Positions 53,112-61,861 of a stretch of DNA of 64,000 bases are shown here, piece after piece. The translations under genes were made by a program, and so were the position numbers. Positions within the stretch are counted from its first letter, which is position 1. Each line of letters begins with the position of its first letter. The DNA is from Desulfovibrio sp. OH1186_COT-070 (GTDB lineage Bacteria; Desulfobacterota; Desulfovibrionia; Desulfovibrionales; Desulfovibrionaceae): assembly GCF_003860215.1 (NCBI RefSeq), contig NZ_RQYH01000001.1, positions 96,652 to 160,651 of the forward strand, written 5' to 3'. The notes beneath the pieces are model-generated. The model was given only the letters and a program-made list of their open reading frames with translations. It made no database searches and had not been told where the DNA came from.

Positions 53112-54491
53112 CTACGGGACGATACGCGCATGGTAGCCGCGCCCGTTGCGCACCACTTGCAGGAGTACCTGACCGGAGGCATGCTCGCGCCGGAAAGCCT
53201 GCAAAAAATCACTCACTTCAGGGGTCTCCGTGCCCCCCACACCGGCGATTCTGTCGCCGGGGCGCAGGAAGGCGGCGGGGCCGTCCCCACGCACGCGGGC
53301 AATGACCACGCCCTGCGCTCCCTGCCGCACGCCAAAACCCCAAAGCCGCTCCATGAGCGTATGGGCATCGGCGTCACTGAACGGAGAGGGCACCACCTCC
53401 ACATGCACAAGGCCGCTGTCGCGCAAAAGCGTCAGGCGCAGCGCTGCGCCCCCGGCCTGGTTGCGCAGAATATCCAGATAATCGCGCCGGTCGCGCACGG
53501 GCGAGGCATTGATGCTTTCCAGAATATCCCCCGCAAGCACGCCCGCCCTCTCTGCCGGAGTGCCGGGAAAAACGCTGGTCACAAGCACACCCTGCGCTTC
53601 TTTCAAACCCAGAGCCATGGCTGTGCGCCCGTCCACACTCTGCACGTCAATCCCCAGCCAGAGAGGGGCCACACGCCCCCGGCTCACAAGGTCCGCCATG
53701 ACCCGCCGGGCCTTGTTGACGGGGATGGCAAAGCCGATGCCCTCAGCCCGCGCGTCCACGGCCGTATTGATGCCTACGAGCACGCCTTCGAGATTGAGCA
53801 GGGCGCCACCGCTGTTGCCGGGATTGATGGCGGCGTCTGTCTGGATCAGGTCGGTGAATGCGCCGTTTTTGTTGCGGATGGTGCGCCCCAGGGCGGAAAC
53901 AACGCCTGTGGTCACCGTATGGTTGAAGCCAAAGGGGTTGCCGATGGCGATGACGGTTTCGCCGGGCATGAGATCGTCAGAATCTCCCATGCCCACGGAA
54001 GGCAGCGCCTTTGCCCCCGCAATTTCCAGCACAGCCAGGTCAAAATCCGAATCTGCGCCCCTGACCGTTGCCGCGAATTCCCTCCCGTCCTGCAGGCGCA
54101 CCATGATCTCTCCGCCTCCGGCAATCACATGGGCATTGGTCAGCACCAGCCCCTTGCCGCCGTCCACAATGATGCCGGAACCAAGGCTTGTGCGCCGCTG
54201 TTTGACGGGTTGGCGGTCCAGTGCGCCAAATCCGGGCAGCCCCGGCCCGAAAAACAGCTCCAGAGGCGAGGAGCGCATGCTCTCCACCTGATAGGTACTG
54301 GTAATGTTGACCACCGCGGGGGCCGATGTCTGCACGGCGCGCACCACAGGGGTCATGCGGGGGCTGTCGGCTGCCGGGGCTGTCGCCGCAGAGGAGGCCC
54401 CGGCATGCAGGATCAGGGCAAGAAACAGCCAAACTCCCCGCCGCAATGCAGAAAAACAGTTCTTTCGGGAGGAACAGACGCATATTTTCAT
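53112..54491 (-). CDS. HtrA/DegP-type periplasmic serine protease
   Basis: 459 residues: a signal peptide (ALRRGVWLFLALILHAGASS), a trypsin-like protease domain with catalytic triad H121 (TNAHVI), D151 (DFDLAVLEI) and S227 (NPGNSGGALL), then two PDZ domains (about 280-365 and 370-455; GLKEAQGVLVTSVFPGTPAE, GVVIARVRGDGPAAFLRPGD). This is the DegP/DegQ layout for envelope protein quality control. The ATG at 54491 gives a proper signal peptide. It has a possible sigma-70 promoter at 54560-54587. Divergent from cobT. Confidence 0.94.
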   Translation of the reverse strand: MKICVCSSRKNCFSALRRGVWLFLALILHAGASSAATAPAADSPRMTPVVRAVQTSAPAVVNITSTYQVESMRSSPLELFFGPGLPGFGALDRQPVKQRRTSLGSGIIVDGGKGLVLTNAHVIAGGGEIMVRLQDGREFAATVRGADSDFDLAVLEIAGAKALPSVGMGDSDDLMPGETVIAIGNPFGFNHTVTTGVVSALGRTIRNKNGAFTDLIQTDAAINPGNSGGALLNLEGVLVGINTAVDARAEGIGFAIPVNKARRVMADLVSRGRVAPLWLGIDVQSVDGRTAMALGLKEAQGVLVTSVFPGTPAERAGVLAGDILESINASPVRDRRDYLDILRNQAGGAALRLTLLRDSGLVHVEVVPSPFSDADAHTLMERLWGFGVRQGAQGVVIARVRGDGPAAFLRPGDRIAGVGGTETPEVSDFLQAFRREHASGQVLLQVVRNGRGYHARIVP

Positions 54492-54559
54492 AAACAAAAT
54501 CCTTGTGGCAAAATTGTGCGGGCGCGCCGAAAAAATGTGCAGGCCCACAGCGCAAAAAA

Positions 54560-54587
54560 ATGATAGTATGATCCGGGAGCGAAGCAA
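54560..54587 (-). promoter_or_regulatory. Possible promoter of the HtrA-type protease
   Basis: Minus strand TTGCTT (54587-54582), a 16-base spacer and TATCAT (54565-54560), about 70 bp before the ATG. A moderate match. Confidence 0.35.
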
Positions 54588-54714
54588 AGGGGCAACCTGC
54601 GGGCCTTGCGGGCGCAGCACGGAAACGGTACAAGAAACCGCGCCTCTTTTTCGGCATATCTTTTGCGGCCAGCAGCGGCCGCCGTCTGCCATGCCAGCAC
54701 AACAAGGAATTTCC

Positions 54715-55824
54715 ATGCCGCAATCCCTTTCCCCCACCGAACTGGACCACATTGTTCCCGGCCTTGCCATAGACCCCCTTGCCCGGGAAGACCTTGACGC
54801 AGCCCAGGCCCATCTGGACAATCTGACCAAACCGCGCGGCAGCCTCGGCAGGCTGGAGGATCTGGCACAACGCCTGTACGCCATGAGTCGGGGGCAGACC
54901 CCGCTTGCGGTCAGCCCCGCCCTCATGCTCACCGTTGCGGGCGATCATGGCGTGGCCGCGCAGGGGGTTTCGCCCGTGCCGCAGGTGGTGACGCGGCAGA
55001 TGGTGCACAATTTTCTCAACGGCGGCGCAGCGGTCAACGTTCTCTGCCGGACATCGGGTCTGGATTTTCGGGTGGTGGACGCGGGCTGCGCGGGAGGCCC
55101 CTATGAGCCTCATCCCATGCTGCTGGACAGGCGGCTGGGCGAAGGCACGGCAGACATCAGCCAAGGCCCGGCCATGAGCCGCGCCACCTGCCTCCAGGGC
55201 TTGCAAACGGGCGTGGAACTGGCACGGGATTTTGCCCGCCAGGGCTACCGCTGCCTCGGCACAGGCGAGATGGGCATCGCCAATTCCACCTCTGCCGCGG
55301 CCCTCTACTGCGCTCTGCTGGATGCGGCCCCCGAACGCATGACAGGCCCCGGAGCAGGGGCTGATGCGGCAATGGTGCGGCACAAGATCAGCGTGGTCCG
55401 CACGGCGCTGGATATCAACAAATCCCTGACGCGCTCCGGCGACCCTGTGGACATTCTGGCCGCGCTGGGAGGGTTTGAAATCACGGTCATGGCCGGAATC
55501 ATGCTGGGCGCGGCTTCACAGCGGCTGCCTGTTCTGGTGGACGGCTTCATCTGCGGAGCGGCCTATGCCGTTGCCCTGCGCCTCTGCCCGCCTCTGGCCG
55601 ACTATGCGGTGCTTGCCCACATGTCGGCCGAGCCGGGGCACTCGCCCGCCATGCACAGCCTGACCGCAGGCACGCCCGCCAACGCCCCCCTGCTGCATCT
55701 GGACATGCGCCTGGGCGAAGGCACGGGCGGCGCTGTGGCCTATCACCTGCTGCGGTGCGCAGCCGCCATATATACGAGCATGGCGACATTCGACTCCGCC
55801 GGAGTGGCGGGAAAGTCATGCTGA
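54715..55824 (+). CDS. cobT: Nicotinate-nucleotide--dimethylbenzimidazole phosphoribosyltransferase
   Basis: 369-residue enzyme that makes alpha-ribazole phosphate for the lower ligand of cobalamin. Family landmarks: LTKPRGSLGRLEDLAQRLYA, TVAGDHGVAAQGVSPVPQVV, NFLNGGAAVNVLCR, GTGEMGIANSTSAAAL, GGFEITVMAGIMLGAA and LDMRLGEGTGGAVAYHLL. The start at 54715 follows AAGGA; an in-frame ATG 8 codons upstream is less likely. No cobalamin riboswitch is recognisable upstream. It overlaps the next ABC ATPase gene by 7 bases. Confidence 0.96.
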   Translation: MPQSLSPTELDHIVPGLAIDPLAREDLDAAQAHLDNLTKPRGSLGRLEDLAQRLYAMSRGQTPLAVSPALMLTVAGDHGVAAQGVSPVPQVVTRQMVHNFLNGGAAVNVLCRTSGLDFRVVDAGCAGGPYEPHPMLLDRRLGEGTADISQGPAMSRATCLQGLQTGVELARDFARQGYRCLGTGEMGIANSTSAAALYCALLDAAPERMTGPGAGADAAMVRHKISVVRTALDINKSLTRSGDPVDILAALGGFEITVMAGIMLGAASQRLPVLVDGFICGAAYAVALRLCPPLADYAVLAHMSAEPGHSPAMHSLTAGTPANAPLLHLDMRLGEGTGGAVAYHLLRCAAAIYTSMATFDSAGVAGKSC

Positions 55825-56786
55825 ACAGCCCTCCCCTCCTGAGCCTGAAAGGAGTTTCCCGTCAATTTTCCTTGCGGCAGGGCCTTTTTGGCCGACAGCA
55901 CGTTCTCCTTGCGGCAGACAATGTGAGCCTTGAGCTTGCGCGGGGCGAAAGCCTTGGGCTGGTGGGCGAATCCGGCTGCGGCAAATCCACGCTGGGGCGC
56001 ATGGCCTGCGGCCTGCTCTCCCCGTCCGCGGGCGAAATTTTTCTGGACGGACGCCCACTGCCTCCCGCCGGAGCGGGCAGTTGGGCCGCCGGACGCATCC
56101 AGATGATCTTTCAGGACCCCTTCTCCTCCCTCAATCCCCGGCTCAAGGCGCGCGCATCCGTGGCCGAGCCCCTTGCCCGCGCCGGGATCCCGGCTGCCCA
56201 ACGCCGTGCGCGCGCGGAAGCCATGCTGACCACCGTGGGGCTGGAAGGCCTGGGCAACCGCTACCCGCACGAATTTTCGGGCGGGCAGCGCCAACGCATT
56301 GCTGTGGCCAGAGCCATTGTCACCACCCCTGATCTGGTGGTCTGCGACGAACCGGTGTCTGCCCTGGACGCCTCTGTTCAGGCTCAGGTACTCAACCTCC
56401 TGCGCGATGTGCAGGAAAAATTCGGCCTGGCCTACCTTTTCATCTCCCACGATCTGGCAGTGGTGAGCTTTCTCTGCTCCCGCATACTGGTCATGTATCT
56501 GGGGCAGATTGTGGAAGAAGCCCCCACGCAGCGCCTGTTGGCCGATGCGGCGCATCCCTACAGTCAGGCGCTGCTGGCGGCCAGCCCCGCTGCAGGCGAC
56601 AGCACCCGCTCCCACAACGCCCCGCCGCTGGAAGGCGAACTGCCAAGCCCCCTTGCGCCTCCGCCCGGCTGCCGCTTTCATCCGCGCTGCCCCAAGGCGC
56701 ATGCTGTCTGCCGCACACAGCCCCCGCCCTGGAAGAACATGGCTCCAGACTGGCGTGTGCGCTGCCATCTGCCCTGCAACGCATAG
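55818..56786 (+). CDS. Oligopeptide/dipeptide-type ABC transporter ATPase (OppF/DppF-like)
   Basis: 322-residue ATPase with Walker [11 protein letters not shown]-loop [16 protein letters not shown], signature FSGGQRQR and Walker [15 protein letters not shown]. The C-terminal oligopeptide extension is [15 protein letters not shown], whose cysteines ligate an Fe-S cluster or metal in Opp/Dpp ATPases. The start overlaps the cobT stop, implying coupling to cobalamin synthesis. The other four parts of an Opp/Dpp importer are not in the window (tRNA and mobile element follow), so it may be an orphan or serve a distant transporter. Confidence 0.9.
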   Translation: MLNSPPLLSLKGVSRQFSLRQGLFGRQHVLLAADNVSLELARGESLGLVGESGCGKSTLGRMACGLLSPSAGEIFLDGRPLPPAGAGSWAAGRIQMIFQDPFSSLNPRLKARASVAEPLARAGIPAAQRRARAEAMLTTVGLEGLGNRYPHEFSGGQRQRIAVARAIVTTPDLVVCDEPVSALDASVQAQVLNLLRDVQEKFGLAYLFISHDLAVVSFLCSRILVMYLGQIVEEAPTQRLLADAAHPYSQALLAASPAAGDSTRSHNAPPLEGELPSPLAPPPGCRFHPRCPKAHAVCRTQPPPWKNMAPDWRVRCHLPCNA

Positions 56787-56836
56787 CGCATGCTGTGCAC
56801 TGCGCAAAGCGTGCAGGCTCCCTGCACAAAAAACGC

Positions 56837-56865
56837 TTGCCAGACGCAGGGAAGTTCTGTATGTA
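56837..56865 (+). promoter_or_regulatory. Promoter of the tRNA-Met gene
   Basis: TTGCCA (56837-56842), a 17-base spacer and TATGTA (56860-56865), about 30 bp before the mature 5' end, followed by a GC-rich discriminator-like stretch. Confidence 0.55.
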
Positions 56866-56895
56866 ATGCCTCGCGCCGCGTAGCGCGCAGCAAAT

Positions 56896-56972
56896 GGCAA
56901 GGTAGCTCAGTTGGTTAGAGCATACGGTTCATACCCGTAGTGTCGGGGGTTCAAATCCCTCCCTTGCTACCA
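56896..56972 (+). tRNA. tRNA-Met (anticodon CAT)
   Basis: 77 nt with a complete cloverleaf: acceptor GGCAAGG / CCTTGCT (terminal G-U), D-stem GCTC/GAGC, anticodon stem TACGG/CCGTA with loop TTCATAC (CAT at 56930-56932), T-stem GGGGG/CCCTC with loop TTCAAAT, discriminator A and an encoded CCA. It lacks the GGG/CCC anticodon stem pairs and the 1-72 mismatch of initiators. It is therefore elongator tRNA-Met, or tRNA-Ile if the C is lysidinylated. The 3' end is the insertion site of the element that follows. Confidence 0.95.
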
Positions 56973-56996
56973 GAATTTAGTCCCAAAGGGGACCGC

Positions 56997-57040
56997 AAAG
57001 GCCAGAATACCTTGAAAATCAAGGGTTCTGGCCTTTCTCG
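56997..57040 (+). terminator. Hairpin terminator behind tRNA-Met
   Basis: Perfect 11-bp arms AAAGGCCAGAA / TTCTGGCCTTT (56997-57007 and 57026-57036), with an inner CTTGA/TCAAG pairing and T-rich sequence after it. It ends the tRNA transcript and may insulate the element. Confidence 0.7.
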
Positions 57041-57113
57041 TTGTCCAGCGAAAGGCGTCATAATCCAGGGACACCTTGTTTGCGCGGGGGTATTTTTTGG
57101 GGTATTCTGGCCT
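56999..57113. repeat. Repeated TTCTGGCCT boxes at the element end (candidate integrase arm sites)
   Basis: TTCTGGCCT occurs at 57026-57034 and 57105-57113 and inverted at 56999-57007. The outer pair extends to a perfect 13-bp inverted repeat, AGGCCAGAATACC (56999-57011) with GGTATTCTGGCCT (57101-57113). They lie between the tRNA and the integrase gene, where integrase or excisionase binding is expected. Confidence 0.45.
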
Positions 57114-57197
57114 CAAAAGAAATGGATACCCCCAACCGCCATTCCTCATGAACACAGGCTGTTGTCGCTGCGTTCACAGGAAGACAAGGAGCTATTT

Positions 57198-58412
57198 ATG
57201 CCTCAGGATATGCGCCTGACCGATACCGCCATCCGTGCTGCAAAAGCCACAGACAAGGCTCAGAAGCTTTTTGACGGCGGTGGTCTGTTCCTCTTCATCG
57301 CCCCCAAAGGGGGAAAGCTCTGGCGGCTCAAGTATCGCTTCGGGGGTGCGGAAAAACTGCTCTCTCTCGGCGCATACCCCCAGATCGCGCTGAAAGACGC
57401 CCGCAAACTGCGCGATGAGGCCAAGGAGCTGCTCGCCAAGGGCATTGACCCTGGCTGCACGAAAAAGGCCGCCAAGGAAGCGTTGCACACTGCCGCGGCC
57501 AATACTTTTGAGATGATTGCACGCGAGTGGTGGCATGTAAAAAAGTCCGGCTGGGTGACGGCCCATGCGGAAAAGATTTTGGGGCGGTTGGAGAACTACA
57601 TTTTTCCGGTGGTTGGCAAAAAGGCCATCACGGACATCAAACCACCGGAATTGCTTGCAGCCCTGCGAATAATCGAAGAGCGCGGCAAAGGCGAAACCGC
57701 CCGGCGCGCCCTTCAGAATTGCAGCCAGATATTCCGTTACGCCATTGCCACTGGACGTGCCGAACGCGACCCGGCCAGCGATTTGCGCGGGGCGCTTGCT
57801 CCGGTAATCAGCAAAAATTTTGCGACCATTACCGACACCAGGGGCGTTGGGGCGCTTCTGCGCAGTCTGCATGGGTATGAAGGCTATTTCCCGGTATGCT
57901 GTGCGTTGCGCATGGCCCCTTACGTCTTTGTGCGCCCCGGTGAGCTGCGGCAGGCTGAATGGGCAGAGTTTGATCTTGAGAATGCCGAGTGGCGCATTCC
58001 GGCAGCGCGAATGAAAATGCGCGAGTTGCACATTGTGCCTCTGGCCAGACAAGTTGTTGCTGTCCTGCGTGAGCTTCAACCCTATACAGGCCACCTGCGC
58101 TATCTCTTCCCTTCTGTCAGAACCGCAACGCGCCCTATCAGCGATGTAACCCTGCTGGCTGGCTTACGCCGCCTGGGCTACACCAGGGATGCAATGTGCG
58201 TTCACGGCTTCCGCTCCATGGCGTCCACGCTGCTCAACGAGCTGGGCTACAACCGCGACTGGATTGAGCGCCAGCTCGCCCACGGAGAGCGCAATGACGT
58301 GCGTGCAGCGTATAACTATGCCGAGTATCTGCCTGAGCGGCGCAAGATGATGCAGGAGTGGGCCGACTATCTCGACAGATTACGCGCTGAAATAACACAT
58401 AATGCTGCTTGA
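57198..58412 (+). CDS. int: P4-type tyrosine recombinase/integrase
   Basis: 404-residue site-specific recombinase. Residues 1-95 are the DUF4102 arm-binding domain (FDGGGLFLFIAPKGGKLWRL, GAYPQIALKDARKLRDEAKE). A core-binding domain spans about 100-190, and the catalytic domain follows with R246 (VRPGELR), H336-G-F-R339, H362 and the nucleophile Y372 in AAYNYAEYL. The ATG follows AAGGAG. It is positioned just downstream of a tRNA 3' end and reads away from it, as in P4-like islands. Confidence 0.95.
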   Translation: MPQDMRLTDTAIRAAKATDKAQKLFDGGGLFLFIAPKGGKLWRLKYRFGGAEKLLSLGAYPQIALKDARKLRDEAKELLAKGIDPGCTKKAAKEALHTAAANTFEMIAREWWHVKKSGWVTAHAEKILGRLENYIFPVVGKKAITDIKPPELLAALRIIEERGKGETARRALQNCSQIFRYAIATGRAERDPASDLRGALAPVISKNFATITDTRGVGALLRSLHGYEGYFPVCCALRMAPYVFVRPGELRQAEWAEFDLENAEWRIPAARMKMRELHIVPLARQVVAVLRELQPYTGHLRYLFPSVRTATRPISDVTLLAGLRRLGYTRDAMCVHGFRSMASTLLNELGYNRDWIERQLAHGERNDVRAAYNYAEYLPERRKMMQEWADYLDRLRAEITHNAA

Positions 58413-58424
58413 AGGAGAAAGGAG

Positions 58425-58616
58425 ATGTCAAATACTTATATGGCCACAAATGAGTGCCCACCTGCCGCGACGAGAACACCTTACACAAACCTTGGTAGTT
58501 TATCAGAAGAGACTCAAGTCACCATCAGAGACACCGGCTGGAGCGAGGAAGACCAGGAGCGTATGCGACTGGCTGGCTTTGACGGCGTTGATATGGTCAT
58601 GGCGTGGTATAGCTGA
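58425..58616 (+). CDS. Small protein of unknown function (63 aa)
   Basis: 63-residue protein starting 12 bp after the integrase stop, with AGGAGAAAGGAG immediately before its ATG, so translation is well supported. It has an acidic C-terminal half (SEEDQERMRLAGFDGVDMVM). It is possibly an excisionase-like or regulatory partner of the integrase by position, but it has no clear DNA-binding motif. Family not recognised. Confidence 0.6.
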   Translation: MSNTYMATNECPPAATRTPYTNLGSLSEETQVTIRDTGWSEEDQERMRLAGFDGVDMVMAWYS

Positions 58617-58749
58617 CAGAGTGAGCAACGGTACCCACCAGGGCGGCACGGATTTTTGCAACGCGACACTTCTGTGGTGGTGTCCCTCGCAAAAACCGCG
58701 CCGCCCCTGCGTATTGCCTGCCTGCATCGTTTACAGTATTTTCACATCC

Positions 58750-59718
58750 ATGTTTGACCTGCAAAGAATCCCCATGTCCAGAGTGCGGTGGGCCTATGGC
58801 CTCAACCCGCATAAAGCCACTGGCCTTATTCAGGTCCTGTGCCCTCACGCCGTGTTCCCGCTGGAGCTATGGAGCAGAGCGTATGAGCTGTTCTGGCAGG
58901 ATTTTGTACGAACTGAAGCGATGAAAAACAAGGTGGAATACCCAGCTTTACCCGATATCATACTGGAACCGGGCAATATTTTCCATACAGACCTCTGTGC
59001 CTTGGATGTGATGACGTTTTTCAGGAAACTTTCAGTAACCATTCATTCTGGCCCGCACAAAAAGGGCTTGGAGTATATTCTCGTAAAAACGTTTGATACC
59101 TTCGATGGCATTTACTCTGAAGAGCGAGCTGAACTCTTCAGAATATTGCAGAAGCTTGAGCAACGCGAGCCAGAATACGACATGTTTGATGTTGAGAATA
59201 TGAATGACGAAATACTTTGTCTTCCCGCTTCGGGATATGATTTTATTTCACACATTTTTTTTGACACCATACTTGTGGACAGAGTTGCCGTTGTGTTGCA
59301 TCTGCGTGACTATCCTCTGCTTCATGAAGTGAAAGGTCTTTCTCATGCTTTTGTGAAATATGTTCTCAATTCGTTGAATGAAGGAGCACAGGACACGATC
59401 GTAGATACAAAATTACAAAAACAGCCCGCTGTGCCAAGGTCTACAGGCAGCAAAAAAGATAGCGAACGCATCAAGATGACACGCCGCGTGTGTGAAAAAA
59501 TAGTCGAAGAGCTGCATAGTGAAAAGGACTTGTTTGAAGGCGATAAAAGTAACTGGAAGCAATGCCTGATATTTGACAATGGTAAAACCAACTGGAAAAC
59601 TTTCCTGAGTGCTGTAGAAACGCGCCTTGGCTCCAAGCCTCACCATGACGCAGCACGAGAGGTGTGGAAGCACGTTCCAGATAACTTCAAGCATAACGGC
59701 AGGATGAGGGAGCAATAA
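58750..59718 (+). CDS. Orphan cargo protein of the element (322 aa)
   Basis: 322-residue soluble protein with base composition clearly lower in GC than its neighbours, suggesting recent transfer. The N-terminal two thirds (RVRWAYGLNPHKATGLIQVL, PLELWSRAYELFWQDFVRTE) show no motif I know. The C-terminal 90 residues are Lys-rich and helical (RIKMTRRVCEKIVEELHSEK, WKQCLIFDNGKTNWKTFLSA, ending KHNGR), typical of a small DNA- or protein-binding module seen on phage-like elements. The start at 58750 is the first good ATG; the frame is open upstream and no strong ribosome-binding site is visible. It could be a defence or regulatory cargo, but this is not established. Confidence 0.6.
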   Translation: MFDLQRIPMSRVRWAYGLNPHKATGLIQVLCPHAVFPLELWSRAYELFWQDFVRTEAMKNKVEYPALPDIILEPGNIFHTDLCALDVMTFFRKLSVTIHSGPHKKGLEYILVKTFDTFDGIYSEERAELFRILQKLEQREPEYDMFDVENMNDEILCLPASGYDFISHIFFDTILVDRVAVVLHLRDYPLLHEVKGLSHAFVKYVLNSLNEGAQDTIVDTKLQKQPAVPRSTGSKKDSERIKMTRRVCEKIVEELHSEKDLFEGDKSNWKQCLIFDNGKTNWKTFLSAVETRLGSKPHHDAAREVWKHVPDNFKHNGRMREQ

Positions 59719-59732
59719 AAGGCCTGTGAGAT

Positions 59733-59758
59733 AAAGTCTCAGAACAAAAAGTCTCAGA
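59733..59758. repeat. Two direct AAAGTCTCAGA repeats upstream of alpA
   Basis: Identical 11-mers at 59733-59743 and 59748-59758, 15 bp centre to centre, in the 120-bp gap before the AlpA-type regulator. The spacing suits a regulator or excisionase bound at two sites on nearby helical faces. Confidence 0.4.
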
Positions 59759-59838
59759 GCGCCATACTTCATACTTTTTTGCCAAACGTCTTCATTCAGT
59801 CTCCCGCGTAGACCCACGTTCTACAAAGGAGATTTTTT

Positions 59839-60054
59839 ATGTCTGACGTACACCCCATTCATTCACAGCGACTACTGCGTATCAATCAGGTACTGGCTAT
59901 CGTCCCGGTTGGGAGAAGTTCCTGGTGGGAGGGCTGCCGCACCGGGCGTTACCCAAAACCCGTCAAACTTGGCCCCCGCACAACAGTATGGCGAGCCGAG
60001 GACATCGCCGCCTTTATTGAAAGCCTCAGCAAGCCGGGGGCGCACAATGAGTAA
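59839..60054 (+). CDS. AlpA/MerR-type small DNA-binding regulator
   Basis: 71-residue excisionase-like helix-turn-helix protein of the AlpA (Phage_AlpA) family: RLLRINQVLAIVPVGRSSWW, GCRTGRYPKPVKLGPRTTVW and RAEDIAAFIESL. AlpA proteins switch on integrase genes or act in excision. AAAGGAG precedes the ATG. The last codons overlap the start of the replication protein gene (60047), so the two are translationally coupled. Confidence 0.88.
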   Translation: MSDVHPIHSQRLLRINQVLAIVPVGRSSWWEGCRTGRYPKPVKLGPRTTVWRAEDIAAFIESLSKPGAHNE

Positions 60055-61855
60055 CTCCCTGCATACCTTTCAGCACATTTTGCACGACAAAGGACTGATA
60101 CCGTCAGAAATCATTATTGCCGATGGCACCCTGCACCGTTGCCCCACAGCCGCAAAACCACACAAGCAGAACGGCGCGTATATCGCGCACCTGGACAGCC
60201 CGGCAACGCTGTGGTGGTGCAACTGGGAAAGCAGCGACCAGGGCACATTCACCGAAGCCGAAGAGACAACACTCTCCCCGGCGGAAAAAGAAGCCCTGCA
60301 CCAACGCCACGCGGCCATGCGCCAGCAGAGGGACGCGGAGTTTGCCCAACGGCAGGCTGCGGTGGCGCAAAAAGCCCAGAGTGAGTTGAATGCCGCCGCG
60401 CCCTGCTCGCCGGAGCATCTCTACCTTCAGCGCAAAGGCGTTCCCCCGCTGGCGGACATACGGCAGGATCACGCGGAAAGGCTGCTTATTCCGGTCAGGG
60501 ATGCTGCGGGGCAGGTGCAAAGCCTACAACGCATTGCACCGGATGGAGAAAAGCGCTTTCTCACGGGCGGCAAAGTCCACGGTGGGCATTTTGTCATCCA
60601 GGGCAACCCGGAAAAGCCCCTTGCCCTGTGTGAAGGCTACGCCACCGGGGCCAGTATCCACCTTGCCTGCGATTGCACGGTGTATGTGGCGTTCTCCGCA
60701 CAGAATCTGTCCGTGGTGACAGACATCGTGCGCCGCAAATTCCCCGATAAGCTCCTGCTCATTTGCGGAGACAATGACGAGGCAGGCCGCAGCAAGGCCC
60801 AGGAAGCCGCTCAGGCCGCTCACGGGCCACTTGTCATCCCTTCCTTCACCACCGGGGCAGGTTCAGACTTCAACGACCTGCACCACAGCGAAGGCCTGCA
60901 CGAAGTCCGCCGCCAACTGGAAGCGCAGGAACATGCTCACGCCCCCGGCAGCAACCTCCCTTCGCTGGTGTCGCTGGACATGGGCGAGTTTCTTTCCATG
61001 CCCATACCTGAACGGGGGTATCTTCTCTATCCTGTGCTTCCGGTACAAGGCATAGGCATCATGTACGCCCCGCGCGGCATCGGCAAAACCTTTGCGGCCC
61101 TGAGTGTGGCCGTGGCTGTGGCGTCCGGCGGGGCGGTCTTCAACTGGCGGGCACCCATGCCCAAGAAAACCCTGTATGTGGACGGCGAAATGCCCGCCAT
61201 AGCCATGCAGAACCGTTTGACTTCGCTGGTCAGCGGCATGTCCGTGCCGCCGCTGGCGCTGAAAAATCTGGCTCTCATCACGCCGGATTTACAGCCCTGC
61301 CCCATGCCGGACTTGTCCACCATGAGTGGACAAATGCTGCTGGAACCGTTTCTGAAGGGCGTGGATATGCTGGTGCTGGACAATATCTCGACCCTGTGCC
61401 GCACCGGCAAGGAAAACGAGTCACAATCATGGCAGACCATGCAGGCCTGGCTGCTGGAACTGCGCCGCCGGGGCATCACCGTGCTGCTCATCCACCATGC
61501 CGGAAAATCCGGCGACCAGCGCGGCGCCAGCGCACGGGAAGACATCATGGACACGGTTATCAGCCTGCGCAGGCCCAGAGAATACAGCATGGCCGAAGGC
61601 GCACGCTTTGAAGTGCACCTGACCAAGGCACGGGGAATATTGGGCGAAGACGCCAAATCGTTTGAAGCCAATCTGGTGACAGAGGGCAACTCTTTGCAAT
61701 GGCTCATCAAAGAGCTGGAAGACGTAGAGCTGGAAGAACTGAAGCGCCTTTTGAACGAGGGGTACAGCATACGCGACTGCGCCGAGGAAATGGGCAAATC
61801 CAAAGGAGCCATTCAGCGTCTGAAGCGCAAACTGGACGGAGAAATGACCCCGTAG
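60047..61855 (+). CDS. TOPRIM plus RecA-like replication protein (primase/RepA-type helicase fusion)
   Basis: 602 residues. The N-terminal part (1-120) contains a Gln/Ala-rich helix. A TOPRIM domain spans about 190-270 with E196 (ALCEGYATGASIH) and the D242/D244 pair (CGDNDEAG). A RecA/AAA_25-type ATPase spans about 320-520 with Walker A APRGIGKT (341-348), YVDGEMPA and Walker B MLVLDN (441-446). A C-terminal helix-turn-helix (about 560-595, GYSIRDCAEEMGKSKGAIQR) follows. This primase-helicase layout initiates replication in plasmids and satellite elements. The start at 60047 overlaps alpA. The TGTACCGC repeat array follows its stop. Confidence 0.88.
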   Translation: MSNSLHTFQHILHDKGLIPSEIIIADGTLHRCPTAAKPHKQNGAYIAHLDSPATLWWCNWESSDQGTFTEAEETTLSPAEKEALHQRHAAMRQQRDAEFAQRQAAVAQKAQSELNAAAPCSPEHLYLQRKGVPPLADIRQDHAERLLIPVRDAAGQVQSLQRIAPDGEKRFLTGGKVHGGHFVIQGNPEKPLALCEGYATGASIHLACDCTVYVAFSAQNLSVVTDIVRRKFPDKLLLICGDNDEAGRSKAQEAAQAAHGPLVIPSFTTGAGSDFNDLHHSEGLHEVRRQLEAQEHAHAPGSNLPSLVSLDMGEFLSMPIPERGYLLYPVLPVQGIGIMYAPRGIGKTFAALSVAVAVASGGAVFNWRAPMPKKTLYVDGEMPAIAMQNRLTSLVSGMSVPPLALKNLALITPDLQPCPMPDLSTMSGQMLLEPFLKGVDMLVLDNISTLCRTGKENESQSWQTMQAWLLELRRRGITVLLIHHAGKSGDQRGASAREDIMDTVISLRRPREYSMAEGARFEVHLTKARGILGEDAKSFEANLVTEGNSLQWLIKELEDVELEELKRLLNEGYSIRDCAEEMGKSKGAIQRLKRKLDGEMTP

Positions 61856-61861
61856 CGTTCA

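Noticed and set aside
54492..54714. Possible cobalamin riboswitch upstream of cobT
   Set aside because: No B12-box (GCCACTG-type) or matching stems.
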